42,867 nt of DNA, from contig NZ_JAGZSD010000025.1 of assembly GCF_018381315.1 (NCBI RefSeq), positions 1 through 42,867 of the forward strand. The letters run 5' to 3'. This stretch comes from Anaerostipes sp. GTDB taxonomy: Bacteria; Bacillota; Clostridia; Lachnospirales; Lachnospiraceae. Below are positions 23,802 through 33,093 of the stretch, piece by piece; within the stretch, counting starts at the first letter, position 1; every line of letters starts with the position of its first letter. Made by a program: the position numbers and the translations under genes. The notes under the pieces are model-generated. The model ran no database searches and was not told where the DNA came from. It was given only the letters and a program-made list of their open reading frames with translations.

Positions 23802-23829
23802 ACATTTGCACCAGTTCCGGCATATATTA
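23802..23829 (+). promoter_or_regulatory. Candidate SigK-type promoter of the beta-helix gene
   Basis: AC at 23802-23803, 17 bases, CATATATTA at 23821-23829, fitting the CATANNNTA pattern of SigK. It ends 27 bases before the ATG at 23857, a normal leader length. Confidence 0.45.
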
Positions 23830-23856
23830 TAACAGAACGATTTTCGGGTGGACGCA

Positions 23857-26751
23857 ATGACGCAGGTTTCAACACAGCGGGAACTCCAAAATGCACTCAG
23901 TGCAAAGGATGATCTTATACAGATAGCCGCCGGCTTTTCCATAGCTTCTCAGATCAGCATAACCTATGAGGTAACCATAGAAAGCCTTACGCCAGACAAT
24001 ATTTTTACTCTCACAAAGGATGCTTCTTATTCCAGCTATCTTTTCCGGATCAGCGGCGGCGGCTCTCTGACCTTTCAGAATATTATCATAGACGGAGACA
24101 AATCAGCTCATGATGAGGGCAATACATCCAACCGCTCTCTGGTTTATGTTACAGGGGGCTCCCTCCACCTTGCCGCAGGATCCATTCTTCAAAATAACAA
24201 TTCTGCATCCCAGGGAGGGGCCGTTAACCTTACAAGCAGCACATCCACGCCAAATACTCTTCTCATGGACGGCACTGCACAGATCCTTGGATGTTATTCT
24301 GTCTCAAACGGCGGGGGCATTATGATAAATTCCGTAAATCCACAGGACAGCTGCACCGTCACAGGCCAGGCTCTCATTAAAGGCAGCACTGCAGTCAACG
24401 GCGGAGGCATCTTCTGCCGTTCCTATGCAGAGGGTGTGCCTTCCCTGCTTTCCATAGACGGTAAAGCCCATATTGCCAACAACAAAGCTTCAGGCACCGG
24501 AGGCGGCATCTGCTTTTCCGGATTCAGAAACGGCGGCACCGTTTCATCCATCCTGACTCTGTCCGGCAGCTGTTTGATTTCAGAAAATCAGGCGGGCAGC
24601 GGCGGCGGTATTTACTATTATGCTTCCAATGCAGGTGACCGTCTGAATATAACAGAAAACAGTTCTGTGGCAAAAAATACAGCTCTCCAAAGCGGCGGAG
24701 GCATTTTCATGACCATTCCTCTTGGAAGTGGCACACTGGACATCCGCAGTGCATCTGTATCCGGAAATTCCGGAGGCACCGGAGGGGGAGTCTATCTGTT
24801 AGCCAATACTGATGCTTCCGTCACAGTTACAGGGGCAAAGCTTGAAAATAACAGTGCTGTCAACGAAAGATCCGGTTCCGGCGGAGGACTCTGGATACAG
24901 AATCAGTCCGGCCAGGCCATGACAGATGTTTCGTTTAACAACGTTCAGCTTGTCAAAAACCAGGCATCTGCCGCCGGCGGCGGCATATATCTTGCAGGCG
25001 GTTCCGGAACCCTGCATTTCAAGGCGGATGAAACCACCGTCAGAGGCAACCTGGCCTCTGACAGCGGCGGCGGACTTCTTGTGAGCAGTTCCGGCACTGC
25101 AGCCTTGGATTTTCACAGGAGTACCGTAAACGGCAATACGGCTGATACTTACGGCGGCGGCATGTACTATGCAAATCTATCAGAAGACACTTCCGCTCAC
25201 ATAGTGATGACCGGTACCACTGTCTCAGAAAACAGCGCAGGCCAGGAAGGCGGCGGTCTCCGTATCGGCTCCAGCGCCGGGACATTGGACACAGTGCTGA
25301 CAGACTGCATAATTTCTGCAAACACGGCCCTTAAAAACAGCGGCGGCGGCATTTGGAACGGCGGAAGCCATGATACCCTGACCCTTGCCGGATCTACGTC
25401 TGTAACTCAAAACAGAACACAGATGGGAAACGGCGGAGGAATTTATTTTAACAGTGACAGCGGTTCCCTCTTTCTCACCGGACAGACGAAAATCACCTAT
25501 AATCGGGCGGATGAAACATCCAGCACTTTTGGAAATCACGGCGGCGGAATCTGCGCTGTACCCGGCAGACTGACCATTCAGGATGATACTGAAATCGCCT
25601 ACAACAGCGCTCTTGGCTATGGAGGCGGTGTAAGTGCCGCTGAAAAGACCAGTGTCTCCATGACAGGCGGCAGTATCCATGACAACCGCTCTTCTGAATA
25701 CGGAGGCGGTGTATGGAATCATGGCGGCAGTATATTTTCGCTGGCCGGCGGCAGTGTGTATCAAAATCAGGCAGAATACGGGGGCGGATTTTATACTGAC
25801 CTGAGCGGCACGCTTTTGCTTTCTTCCGGCTCAGTCTATGCCAATCACGCTGCCGCAGGAGGCGGCATCTATAATGCATCCTCCTCCAGTACAGCAATTT
25901 CGGATTCCTGCCTGATCGGAACAGTGAATCCAAATACCGCTTCTTCCTATGGCCAGGATATCTATAACGAAGGATCTCTGAATGTCCAGGGAGACCGGAA
26001 AATCTCCAACGGAGTTTATCTGGATAACCGGTCCGCTGTTGTGAGGATACAGGCAATTTTAACACCCGGCTCCGTCATACAGCTGGAAAACTCCGGGTAC
26101 GTGGCTCCAAACACCCAAAATGTGCCTATCGTTATAGGAGAAGCCACAGCTTCCTATCCGCTGCTCACGAAGGAGGACGCTGATGCTTTCCGGAAACCTC
26201 CTGCCGGTTTCGGCGGATGGGAAATCCGCCTCAGCGAAGACAGCACCCAGGTTCTTCTGGCACCTGTGAATTATGCCATCCGGTATGAGAATCTAATGGG
26301 AGCACAGAATACAAATCCGGTATTTTATACGGTAAATACCCCGGATATCCACTTAAGTGCACCTGGCCCGGTTTCCGGCTATCGTTTCCTGGGATGGTTT
26401 GATGCATCTTCCGGCGGCAGCCGCATCACCGTAATCTCCCAGGGAAGCACAGGAGATCTTACTCTGTATGCCCGCTGGGAAGCAGTAAGTTTTTATACAG
26501 CCACTTATCATGGAAATGAGTCCTGCCGTCCGGTGGCCCACTGTATTCCATGGCCGGTAACTGTGGAAGAAGGCAGCAGTTTCCTCATATCCAGACAGCG
26601 TCCGGTAAGAAAAGGATACCGCTTTCTGGGCTGGAATACAGATCCCTGCGGCAGCGGCATTTCCTATCTGCCGGGTATGCCCGTTCCCGGCATACATGCA
26701 GATCTGAACCTCTATGCCATATGGAAAAAATGCTGTTCCTTCTGTCTCTGA
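23857..26751 (+). CDS. Large right-handed beta-helix protein with two InlB B-type repeats, no signal peptide
   Basis: A 964-residue protein. From about residue 45 to 660 it is built of irregular GGGI/GGGV-type repeats (for example SGGGIW, AGGGIY, YGGGV) with Asn ladders, typical of right-handed parallel beta-helices in polymorphic adhesins. The C-terminal ~170 residues hold two InlB B-type repeats (GYRFLGWFDASSGG; GYRFLGWNTDPCGSG) and the tail ends CCSFCL. There is no signal peptide, and a TAA at 23830-23832 excludes an upstream extension; no LPXTG or membrane anchor is present. The start ATG has a weak GGGTGGA; a GTG at 23848 is possible. With a SigK-like promoter, a spore-surface role after synthesis in the mother cell is plausible. 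Confidence 0.85.
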   Translation: MTQVSTQRELQNALSAKDDLIQIAAGFSIASQISITYEVTIESLTPDNIFTLTKDASYSSYLFRISGGGSLTFQNIIIDGDKSAHDEGNTSNRSLVYVTGGSLHLAAGSILQNNNSASQGGAVNLTSSTSTPNTLLMDGTAQILGCYSVSNGGGIMINSVNPQDSCTVTGQALIKGSTAVNGGGIFCRSYAEGVPSLLSIDGKAHIANNKASGTGGGICFSGFRNGGTVSSILTLSGSCLISENQAGSGGGIYYYASNAGDRLNITENSSVAKNTALQSGGGIFMTIPLGSGTLDIRSASVSGNSGGTGGGVYLLANTDASVTVTGAKLENNSAVNERSGSGGGLWIQNQSGQAMTDVSFNNVQLVKNQASAAGGGIYLAGGSGTLHFKADETTVRGNLASDSGGGLLVSSSGTAALDFHRSTVNGNTADTYGGGMYYANLSEDTSAHIVMTGTTVSENSAGQEGGGLRIGSSAGTLDTVLTDCIISANTALKNSGGGIWNGGSHDTLTLAGSTSVTQNRTQMGNGGGIYFNSDSGSLFLTGQTKITYNRADETSSTFGNHGGGICAVPGRLTIQDDTEIAYNSALGYGGGVSAAEKTSVSMTGGSIHDNRSSEYGGGVWNHGGSIFSLAGGSVYQNQAEYGGGFYTDLSGTLLLSSGSVYANHAAAGGGIYNASSSSTAISDSCLIGTVNPNTASSYGQDIYNEGSLNVQGDRKISNGVYLDNRSAVVRIQAILTPGSVIQLENSGYVAPNTQNVPIVIGEATASYPLLTKEDADAFRKPPAGFGGWEIRLSEDSTQVLLAPVNYAIRYENLMGAQNTNPVFYTVNTPDIHLSAPGPVSGYRFLGWFDASSGGSRITVISQGSTGDLTLYARWEAVSFYTATYHGNESCRPVAHCIPWPVTVEEGSSFLISRQRPVRKGYRFLGWNTDPCGSGISYLPGMPVPGIHADLNLYAIWKKCCSFCL

Positions 26752-26763
26752 TTCAGGATGCTG

Positions 26764-26808
26764 AAAAGGGACCTCAAACGAATAAACTTCGTGCGGGTCC
26801 CTTTTCTT
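26764..26808. terminator. Bidirectional terminator between the beta-helix gene and treC
   Basis: AAAAGGGACC (26764-26773) pairs with GGTCCCTTTT (26796-26805), and ACGAA with TTCGT forms an inner stem. A- and T-tracts on both sides allow termination of both convergent genes. Confidence 0.9.
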
Positions 26809-26818
26809 ATAAACAGGA

Positions 26819-28459
26819 TCATTTTTCTATTGCTGCTGTTTCATATGGCCTCAGTTTCAAACCTTCCTCTCCTATAGAGGGCTCTGAATAGTTTCCAAGA
26901 ACAAGCCGATACCCATCAGCTCTGTTTTCTATGGGCAGAAGAATTTCTTTATCTGTCAGATTGTGAAAGGCAAAAATTTCTTCCCTTTCGTTATAACGTT
27001 TGTAGGCAATCACATCCGGATTTTCTCTGAAAAGGAATTCGATCCTCCCATCTGCAATTACAGGCCTTTCCTTCCGCAGCCGGATTAATTTCCGGTAAAA
27101 GTTATACACAGAATCCGGGGCTTTTCTTTCTGCCTCTGCATTAATCTTATAAAAATTTTCCGGAACAGAGATCCACGGTTCACATTTGGAAAATCCGGCA
27201 TACTTTTTATCGGACCACTGCATAGGTGTTCTGCTGTTATCCCGGGATCTTGCACTTAAGACTTCCAGCGCCTCCTGTTCTGTTTTTCCCTGTTCTCTCA
27301 TGATCTGATAGTAGTTCAGGCTTTCCACATCCCGATACTGTCCGATTTCCTGATATCCCGGATTTGTCATGCCGATCTCTTCTCCCTGGTAAATATAAGG
27401 GGTCCCCCGGAGCAGATGAATACAGGAAGCAAGCATTTTAGCAGACTCTTTCCAATACTTTCTGTCATCTCCCAATCTGGAAACAATCCGGGGCTGGTCA
27501 TGGTTGCACCAGAACACAGCATTCCATCCGTCATGCTCCTGCATGCTCAGCTGCCAGTCTTCCAAAAGCTGTTTCAGTTTCAAAAGGTCCGGCTCCATAA
27601 GTTCCCACTTATTTCCGTCCTTATAATCAATCTTTAGATGGTGGAAGTTAAAACACATGGACAGCTCTTTCTCCTCCGGCTTCGAGTATCTGATGCAGTT
27701 CTCAATATCGGTTGAGGACATTTCGCCCACAGTAACCATATCCTCAATGCCGGTATCCCTCACCAGTTCCTTTAAAAACTCGTGTACATGAGGACCGTCT
27801 GTATAAAACCTGCGCCCGTCTCCCTGCAGATCATTTTCAAAAATCTCCGGTTTAGAGATTAAATTCACTACATCAAACCGGAATCCTTTAATCCCTTTGT
27901 CCTTCCAAAAACGGATCACATTCTTTAACTCATCCCGCACCTTAGGATTGTTCCAATTCAGGTCAGCCTGGGTTTTATCAAACAGATGGAGATACCATTT
28001 TTTTAATTCCGGAAGGTATTCCCATGCAGGGCCTCCGAATTTGGAAATCCAGTTGGCAGGCGGCATATCCGGTTCTCCATCTTTGAATATATAATAATCC
28101 ATGTATTCCGGATCTCCTGAAGCCGCCCGGCGAAACCACTCATGGTCGGTGGATGTGTGATTAAACACCATATCAAACATCAGGCTGATGCCCCTTTGTC
28201 CTGCTTCCCTTATAAGCTCCTCTAAGTCTTTCATAGACCCGAACAGCGGATCAATACTGTAATAATCTGAAATATCATAACCGTTGTCATTTTGCGGAGA
28301 AGTAAAGAATGGGGTCAGCCAGATAATATCCGTTCCCAGTTCCTGCAGGTAATCCAGCTTTTCTGTGACTCCTTTTAAGTCTCCGAATCCGTCATTGTTG
28401 GAATCTTTAAAAGATTTCAGATAAATCTGGTAGATCACCTTATCCTTAAACTCAGTCAT
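26819..28459 (-). CDS. treC: Trehalose-6-phosphate hydrolase (GH13)
   Basis: A 546-residue GH13 enzyme. Catalytic residues are visible: nucleophile Asp196 in GFRFDVVN, acid/base Glu246 in TVGEMSS, and transition-state Asp321 in CNHDQP. QADLNW precedes the nucleophile region as in the oligo-1,6-glucosidase subfamily. The direct link to a trehalose-type PTS gene (start at 28459 overlaps its stop by eight bases) makes cleavage of trehalose-6-phosphate to glucose and glucose-6-phosphate the best call; an alpha-1,6-glucosidase is the alternative. AGGAGG lies eight bases before the ATG, inside the PTS gene. Confidence 0.9.
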   Translation of the reverse strand: MTEFKDKVIYQIYLKSFKDSNNDGFGDLKGVTEKLDYLQELGTDIIWLTPFFTSPQNDNGYDISDYYSIDPLFGSMKDLEELIREAGQRGISLMFDMVFNHTSTDHEWFRRAASGDPEYMDYYIFKDGEPDMPPANWISKFGGPAWEYLPELKKWYLHLFDKTQADLNWNNPKVRDELKNVIRFWKDKGIKGFRFDVVNLISKPEIFENDLQGDGRRFYTDGPHVHEFLKELVRDTGIEDMVTVGEMSSTDIENCIRYSKPEEKELSMCFNFHHLKIDYKDGNKWELMEPDLLKLKQLLEDWQLSMQEHDGWNAVFWCNHDQPRIVSRLGDDRKYWKESAKMLASCIHLLRGTPYIYQGEEIGMTNPGYQEIGQYRDVESLNYYQIMREQGKTEQEALEVLSARSRDNSRTPMQWSDKKYAGFSKCEPWISVPENFYKINAEAERKAPDSVYNFYRKLIRLRKERPVIADGRIEFLFRENPDVIAYKRYNEREEIFAFHNLTDKEILLPIENRADGYRLVLGNYSEPSIGEEGLKLRPYETAAIEK

Positions 28460-30353
28460 TTTCAGTCCCTCCTGTATTTTCATATGAAACAATCACTGTC
28501 TCTCCGGCTTTTGCCTTCATTCCTGTATAGATCTCCAGTTTTTTTGTATTCCCCTGTTCCGGCATTACACAGATAACTGCATCAGAGTATCCTGCCTTTT
28601 TGATCTTCTCCCGGTCAAATCTGATCAGGGGCTGCCCGGCTTTCACCTGCTCACCCTGAGCAGCCATATATTCAAAGCCGTCACCTCCCATAGCAACGGT
28701 ATCAATTCCAATATGAATCAGAATCTCCATGCCGTTTTCCAGAGAAATACCGCAGGCATGCCTGGACTCTTCCATTAAAACAGATATCCTGCCTGCTGCC
28801 GGTGCATATACAATCTCTTCCTCCGGAAGGACCGCCAGTCCCTCTCCCATAACTCCCTCTGAAAAAACGCCGTCCTTCACATCTTTAAGAGGAATAACTT
28901 CTCCGCTTACAAAGGCCTTTAAATCTGATGGCATTTCCTTCCCGATTCCTTTTTTCTTTCCCACAATAACAGTCAGAATAAAAGGTATCACAACTGCCGC
29001 CGCCATGCCTGCTGCAAAGGAAATCATAGAAGCCGGTTTGATGGATAAAATACCCGGAATTCCTCCCACCCCGATAGCATTTGCTGCTGTACCGGTGGCC
29101 ACACTGATAACCGCAGCACAGGAGGATCCGATCATCCCGCATACAAACGGAAATACATATTTCAGATTGACACCGAAAATGGCAGGTTCCGTGACACCCA
29201 AATAACAGGATACACACGCCGGAACATTGACCTCCTGGGCATCTGCTTTCTTTCTCTGAAGGAAACACATTGCCAGAACAGCAGATCCCTGTGCAATATT
29301 GGACAGGGCGATCATAGGCCACAGCATCGTCCCCTTATAATCTGCAATCAGCTGCAGATCAATGGCATTGGTCATATGGTGCAGCCCGGTGATCACAAGC
29401 GGTGCATAGACGAATCCAAAAACTGCACCAAAAACAACTTTAAAGGAGCCTGTGATCCCTGCATATACAACGCTTGAAATGGCAGATCCTATTTTCCATC
29501 CGATCGGTCCGAGAATAAAATGGGCTGCAATTACAGAGAGTACCAGACTGAAGAACGGGACAACAATCATCGATACGACCTGCGGCGTGATCTTTCTGAA
29601 AAACCGTTCCAGATAAACCAGGGTCAGGGCCGCAAGAATCGCAGGAAGAACCTGTGCCTGATATCCGATCATATCTACCCTGAAAAACCCAAAATCCCAA
29701 AAAGGAATATCTGCTGCTGCAGTTGTGGCCACAGAGTATGCATTCAAAAGCTGCCCGGACACAAGAGTTAAACCGAGGACAATACCAAGCATCTGCGTTG
29801 TCCCCATCTTCTTTGTAACAGACCAGCAGATACCCACAGGAAGCATATGAAATACCGCTTCGCCGATCAGCCAGAGAAAACTGTCAATTCCTTTCCAGAA
29901 CTGACTGATATCACAGAGGGTCTTCGTGCCGTTTTCAAACAGATACATACTGTCAATGCAGTTTCTGAACCCAAGAATCAAACCTCCCACAATGATGGCC
30001 GGGATCAGCGGTGCAAAGATCTCTGCCACCACGGCCACGCCTCTCTGAAGCAGATTCTGGTTTTTCCTGGCCGCCTGTTTCACTGAGTCTTTGGATACCC
30101 CTTCAATTCCTGCTTCCTCAGTAAAATCCTTATAAAACTCTGAGACCGTGTTTCCGATGATGACTTGGAACTGCCCTGCCTGCGTAAAAGTTCCTTTCAC
30201 CGTTTTCATAGCCTCGATGTTTGTTATGTCCGCTTTTTCCGGGTCATTCAGTACAAATCTCATACGTGTCACACAGTGGGTGACAGCCGCTATATTGGAC
30301 TTTCCTCCCACCAGCCGGAGAAGCTCTTCTGCATCCTGTGAATACTTACCCAT
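28452..30353 (-). CDS. treP: PTS trehalose-type EIIBCA permease
   Basis: A 633-residue fusion of EIIB (about 1-85, phosphocysteine Cys27 in VTHCVTRMRF), the polytopic EIIC (about 100-460, with LIPAIIVGGLILG) and a C-terminal glucose-type EIIA (about 495-633, active His547 in LIHIGIDTV). The cargo is inferred as trehalose from the coupled treC and divergent treR. Because it carries its own EIIA it needs only HPr. TAGGAGG precedes the ATG. The promoter region has two perfect TreR-like operators. Confidence 0.93.
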   Translation of the reverse strand: MGKYSQDAEELLRLVGGKSNIAAVTHCVTRMRFVLNDPEKADITNIEAMKTVKGTFTQAGQFQVIIGNTVSEFYKDFTEEAGIEGVSKDSVKQAARKNQNLLQRGVAVVAEIFAPLIPAIIVGGLILGFRNCIDSMYLFENGTKTLCDISQFWKGIDSFLWLIGEAVFHMLPVGICWSVTKKMGTTQMLGIVLGLTLVSGQLLNAYSVATTAAADIPFWDFGFFRVDMIGYQAQVLPAILAALTLVYLERFFRKITPQVVSMIVVPFFSLVLSVIAAHFILGPIGWKIGSAISSVVYAGITGSFKVVFGAVFGFVYAPLVITGLHHMTNAIDLQLIADYKGTMLWPMIALSNIAQGSAVLAMCFLQRKKADAQEVNVPACVSCYLGVTEPAIFGVNLKYVFPFVCGMIGSSCAAVISVATGTAANAIGVGGIPGILSIKPASMISFAAGMAAAVVIPFILTVIVGKKKGIGKEMPSDLKAFVSGEVIPLKDVKDGVFSEGVMGEGLAVLPEEEIVYAPAAGRISVLMEESRHACGISLENGMEILIHIGIDTVAMGGDGFEYMAAQGEQVKAGQPLIRFDREKIKKAGYSDAVICVMPEQGNTKKLEIYTGMKAKAGETVIVSYENTGGTEND

Positions 30354-30375
30354 TTCCTTTCCTCCTACAATTCAT

Positions 30376-30431
30376 ACTTGTTTAAACAAGTTCCATGTTT
30401 TATTTATACCACACTTGTTTAAACAAGTCAA
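30376..30431 (-). promoter_or_regulatory. treP promoter with two TreR operators
   Basis: On the minus strand TTGACT (30426-30431), 17 bases, TATAAA (30403-30408). Perfect palindromes ACTTGTTTAAACAAGT occur at 30413-30428 (in the spacer) and 30376-30391 (after the start point), arranged for tight repression. Confidence 0.88.
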
Positions 30432-30453
30432 TGGTATTTTCCATTTTTCTCGT

Positions 30454-30503
30454 TTGACATACCGCAGGGATTGTCTATAATAGTGTTAGATGTTTAAACA
30501 AGC
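30454..30503 (+). promoter_or_regulatory. treR promoter with overlapping operator
   Basis: TTGACA (30454-30459), 16 bases, TATAAT (30476-30481). TGTTTAAACA (30491-30500) with the right arm AG sits over the start site and shares the core of the two treP operators, so treR is probably autoregulated. Confidence 0.8.
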
Positions 30504-30515
30504 AGGGGGATTGTC

Positions 30516-31238
30516 ATGCCAAAATCAAAGTTTGAGTCTATTTTCAAAGATTTAAAAGAAAAAATAGAAACACAGCAGTACGCTTATCAGGAGCTGCTTC
30601 CGTCAGAAAATGCTATGGTAGATATCTACAGCTGCTCCCGCAACACCGTCCGGCGGGCAGTGAAGCTCCTGGCCGATTCAGGTTATGTGCAGTCACTGCA
30701 CGGAAAAGGAGTCCGCGTTATCTATCAGCCGGTGGATCAGACTTCTTTCACCATCGGAGGAATTGAATCCTTTAAAGAGTCTGCGGTCCGCAACCACAGA
30801 AATGCCTCTACCAAGGCTGTGCTTTTTACAGAGCTTGTTTCTGATGAAAGAATCTCCAAAAAAACGGGCTTTTTAGAGGGGAGTGAGCTTTACTATATTC
30901 AGCGGATCCGGTATCTGGATGGAAAGGCTCTGATTCTGGATGTAAACATGTTTCTGAAATCAGCGGTTCCCGGACTCACCAAGGAAATTGCAGAACATTC
31001 TGTCTATGACTATATTGAAAAAGAACTGGGCATGCAGATCGTCACAAGCAAACGGAAAATGACGGTGGAGCGCAGCACCCAGATTGATGAGAAATATATG
31101 GAATTGGGAGATTACCACTGTCTGGCCGTCATTACCAGCCAGACCTTCAATGCGGACGGAGTCATGTTTGAGTATACCCAGTCCAGACACCGCCCGGACT
31201 ACTTCTGCTTCCAGGATACGGCAGTGAGAAAGCGTTGA
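30516..31238 (+). CDS. treR: Trehalose operon repressor, GntR/HutC family
   Basis: A 240-residue regulator with an N-terminal winged helix (LLPSENAMVDIYSCSRNTVR) and a UTRA domain; the C-terminus FEYTQSRHRPDYFCFQDTA is typical of TreR. It should bind the TTGTTTAAACAA palindromes and release them on binding trehalose-6-phosphate. Divergent from treP. GGGGGA precedes the ATG. It is not close to the two GntR paralogues further left. Confidence 0.93.
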   Translation: MPKSKFESIFKDLKEKIETQQYAYQELLPSENAMVDIYSCSRNTVRRAVKLLADSGYVQSLHGKGVRVIYQPVDQTSFTIGGIESFKESAVRNHRNASTKAVLFTELVSDERISKKTGFLEGSELYYIQRIRYLDGKALILDVNMFLKSAVPGLTKEIAEHSVYDYIEKELGMQIVTSKRKMTVERSTQIDEKYMELGDYHCLAVITSQTFNADGVMFEYTQSRHRPDYFCFQDTAVRKR

Positions 31239-31272
31239 AAACTACATGTTGGGAGAACTTTCCTATGTAATA

Positions 31273-31311
31273 AAAGAGAGATTCTGAATTAGAAATTCAG
31301 AATCTCTCTTT
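31273..31311. terminator. Bidirectional terminator between treR and the AraC gene
   Basis: An 18-base perfect stem (31273-31290 with 31294-31311) with A- and T-tracts at its ends, serving both convergent genes. Confidence 0.92.
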
Positions 31312-31312
31312 A

Positions 31313-32182
31313 TCATTCCATGATCTTCGCCCACAGCTCAATATAACAGTCATCCTGCATCGGCCTGAAATACTTCTGGACCAGAATCGGTTCCGGCACC
31401 ATGCCTTTGCTTGGAAGCCAGACATCATATAAATACCGGCTGGCCTTATACAATGCCTCTGATACCAGAGACTCAAAATCCTCTGCCTCATAAGTACAGA
31501 CAATATAGTTTCCCTCAGGCATAGTTCTTGTTTCCGGTCCCTGGGCACCTTCGGGCTTTTCTGTACCGACAAAATAATCAAAATACTCCGGATCTTCACC
31601 CGGCGTCAAAATATCCGCATGTTCCCTGCTGCTGTTTTGGTCTTCCGGCAGCTGTTTCCATAATTCAGTCAGCAGATTGATCTTTGGTTCACCCAGTTCT
31701 TTCACCGATGCCATCCTGCTCTTTCCGGTAAATATAATATCCTGCTCCAGTCTCTGCTCCCGGATTTCCAGAACCATCTGGTCCACTGCCAGAGGAACCC
31801 CGGTTTCTGCCAGTGTGTGGTTCAACCTCAGGTCTGGCTTTACAAAAATATCCAGCGTTATATCATTCCTGCGGTATTCATCCGGAGTGACACCATAGGT
31901 CTCCCGGAAAGCCCTGGTCAGGCTGCTGTGGCTTAAAAATCCACAGTCCAGGGCCACATCAAGAATCGTCCGTCCCGGTTTCCTCAGTTCCTTTGCCGCC
32001 TTAGCAAGACGTCTCAGCCTGAGATATTCACAGACATTTTTACGGACCAGACGGAAAAACAGCCTCTGGTAGTAATACTTGGACAAATGTGCTTCTGCTG
32101 CCAATGCATCCACCGTCACTTCTTCTGCGCAGTGTTCCTCAATATAATCCAGTGTCGCCTGGACCGCTTCCCATGCGTACAT
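31313..32182 (-). CDS. AraC-family regulator with GyrI-like effector domain
   Basis: A 289-residue regulator: two helix-turn-helix motifs in residues about 1-105 (VTVDALAAEAHLSKYYYQRLF; ILDVALDCGFLSHSSLTRAF, ending in TPDEYR), followed by a GyrI/BmrR-like ligand-binding domain from about 125 to the end. Such proteins sense small lipophilic or aromatic ligands. The start at 32182 has AAGGAGG upstream; the frame runs to 32383 inside the neighbouring transporter gene without support. It is downstream of the opuF genes on the same strand, 100 bases away, and might be on their transcript. Confidence 0.9.
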   Translation of the reverse strand: MYAWEAVQATLDYIEEHCAEEVTVDALAAEAHLSKYYYQRLFFRLVRKNVCEYLRLRRLAKAAKELRKPGRTILDVALDCGFLSHSSLTRAFRETYGVTPDEYRRNDITLDIFVKPDLRLNHTLAETGVPLAVDQMVLEIREQRLEQDIIFTGKSRMASVKELGEPKINLLTELWKQLPEDQNSSREHADILTPGEDPEYFDYFVGTEKPEGAQGPETRTMPEGNYIVCTYEAEDFESLVSEALYKASRYLYDVWLPSKGMVPEPILVQKYFRPMQDDCYIELWAKIME

Positions 32183-32282
32183 AATTTTTTCCTCCTTGAT
32201 CTTTCTTTGATAAAATAAGTTTAGAGGATTCTGAAACGTTATGCTTGCCCGGGAATGCCCTGTTGACAGCGTAGGAATCTTC

Positions 32283-33083
32283 TCACAGGATCCGGCCCGC
32301 AGCTCCGCTGTGTCCGCAGTCGGCCAGCCGGCTGTCCGGAAGAGTACACACTCTCCTCTCTTTTTCCACCAGCCTGCCCACAAAATCAGTGGCCGGAGCC
32401 CTCAAAAGTTCTCCCGGCTCTGCATACTGCTGGATCTTTCCTTTGTCCATAACCAGCACTTTTGTACCCAGCTTCAGGGCCTCAGAAATATCGTGGGTAA
32501 CAAACATCACAGTAATCCCCGTTTTTTCATAAATCTGCTTAAGCTCCGTCTGCAGCTGGCTCCTGGTAATCTCATCCACCGCTCCGAACGGCTCATCCAT
32601 CAAAAGAATATCAGGTGATGCAGCCAAGGCTCTTGCGATTCCCACCCTCTGCTGCTGCCCGCCGGAAAGTTCCGCCGGATACCTCTCCTTCATATCCTCA
32701 TCGAGGCCCACAATGCCCATCCACTTTTCCACCGCTTTTTTTGTGCGCTCCTTATCCTTTTTGTTGAGCAGGTCGGGAACATAAGAAATGTTCTGTTCCA
32801 CAGTCATATGCGGGAACAGGACACTTCCCTGGATTGCATAGCCGATATTCCTTCTGAGGCTGATCATATCCAGCTCAGAGATATCCCGCCCCTCTACAAA
32901 GATCCTGCCTCCGTCCGGTACCACAAGACCGTTTACCATTTTTAAAACCGTGGTCTTGCCGCAGCCTGAGGATCCTATAACGGTCACAAACTCGCCCCGC
33001 TGTACTGTGAGGTCAAACCCTTCTATAACCATCTTTTCCCCATACACTTTTTTTATTTGACTGAATTGAATTGCTGCGTCCAT
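32283..33083 (-). CDS. opuFA: Quaternary-amine/osmoprotectant ABC transporter ATPase
   Basis: A 266-residue ATPase with Walker A GSSGCGKTT, Q-loop (YAIQGSVLFPHM), signature LSGGQQQR, Walker B ILLMDEPFGAVDE and H-loop FVTHDIS. It lacks the C-terminal CBS domains of OpuCA-type proteins; the last 25 residues are an ill-conserved tail. It pairs with the permease-binding-protein fusion 10 bases upstream to import glycine betaine, choline or a similar compound. Confidence 0.9.
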   Translation of the reverse strand: MDAAIQFSQIKKVYGEKMVIEGFDLTVQRGEFVTVIGSSGCGKTTVLKMVNGLVVPDGGRIFVEGRDISELDMISLRRNIGYAIQGSVLFPHMTVEQNISYVPDLLNKKDKERTKKAVEKWMGIVGLDEDMKERYPAELSGGQQQRVGIARALAASPDILLMDEPFGAVDEITRSQLQTELKQIYEKTGITVMFVTHDISEALKLGTKVLVMDKGKIQQYAEPGELLRAPATDFVGRLVEKERRVCTLPDSRLADCGHSGAAGRIL

Positions 33084-33093
33084 ATGGCCCTCC

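Noticed and set aside
25225..26065. Overlapping antisense frames in the beta-helix gene
   Set aside because: Products of its repetitive Gly codons; no start sites or families.
23857..26751. Beta-helix protein as a classical secreted adhesin
   Set aside because: No signal peptide and a stop codon directly upstream rule out the usual secretion route.
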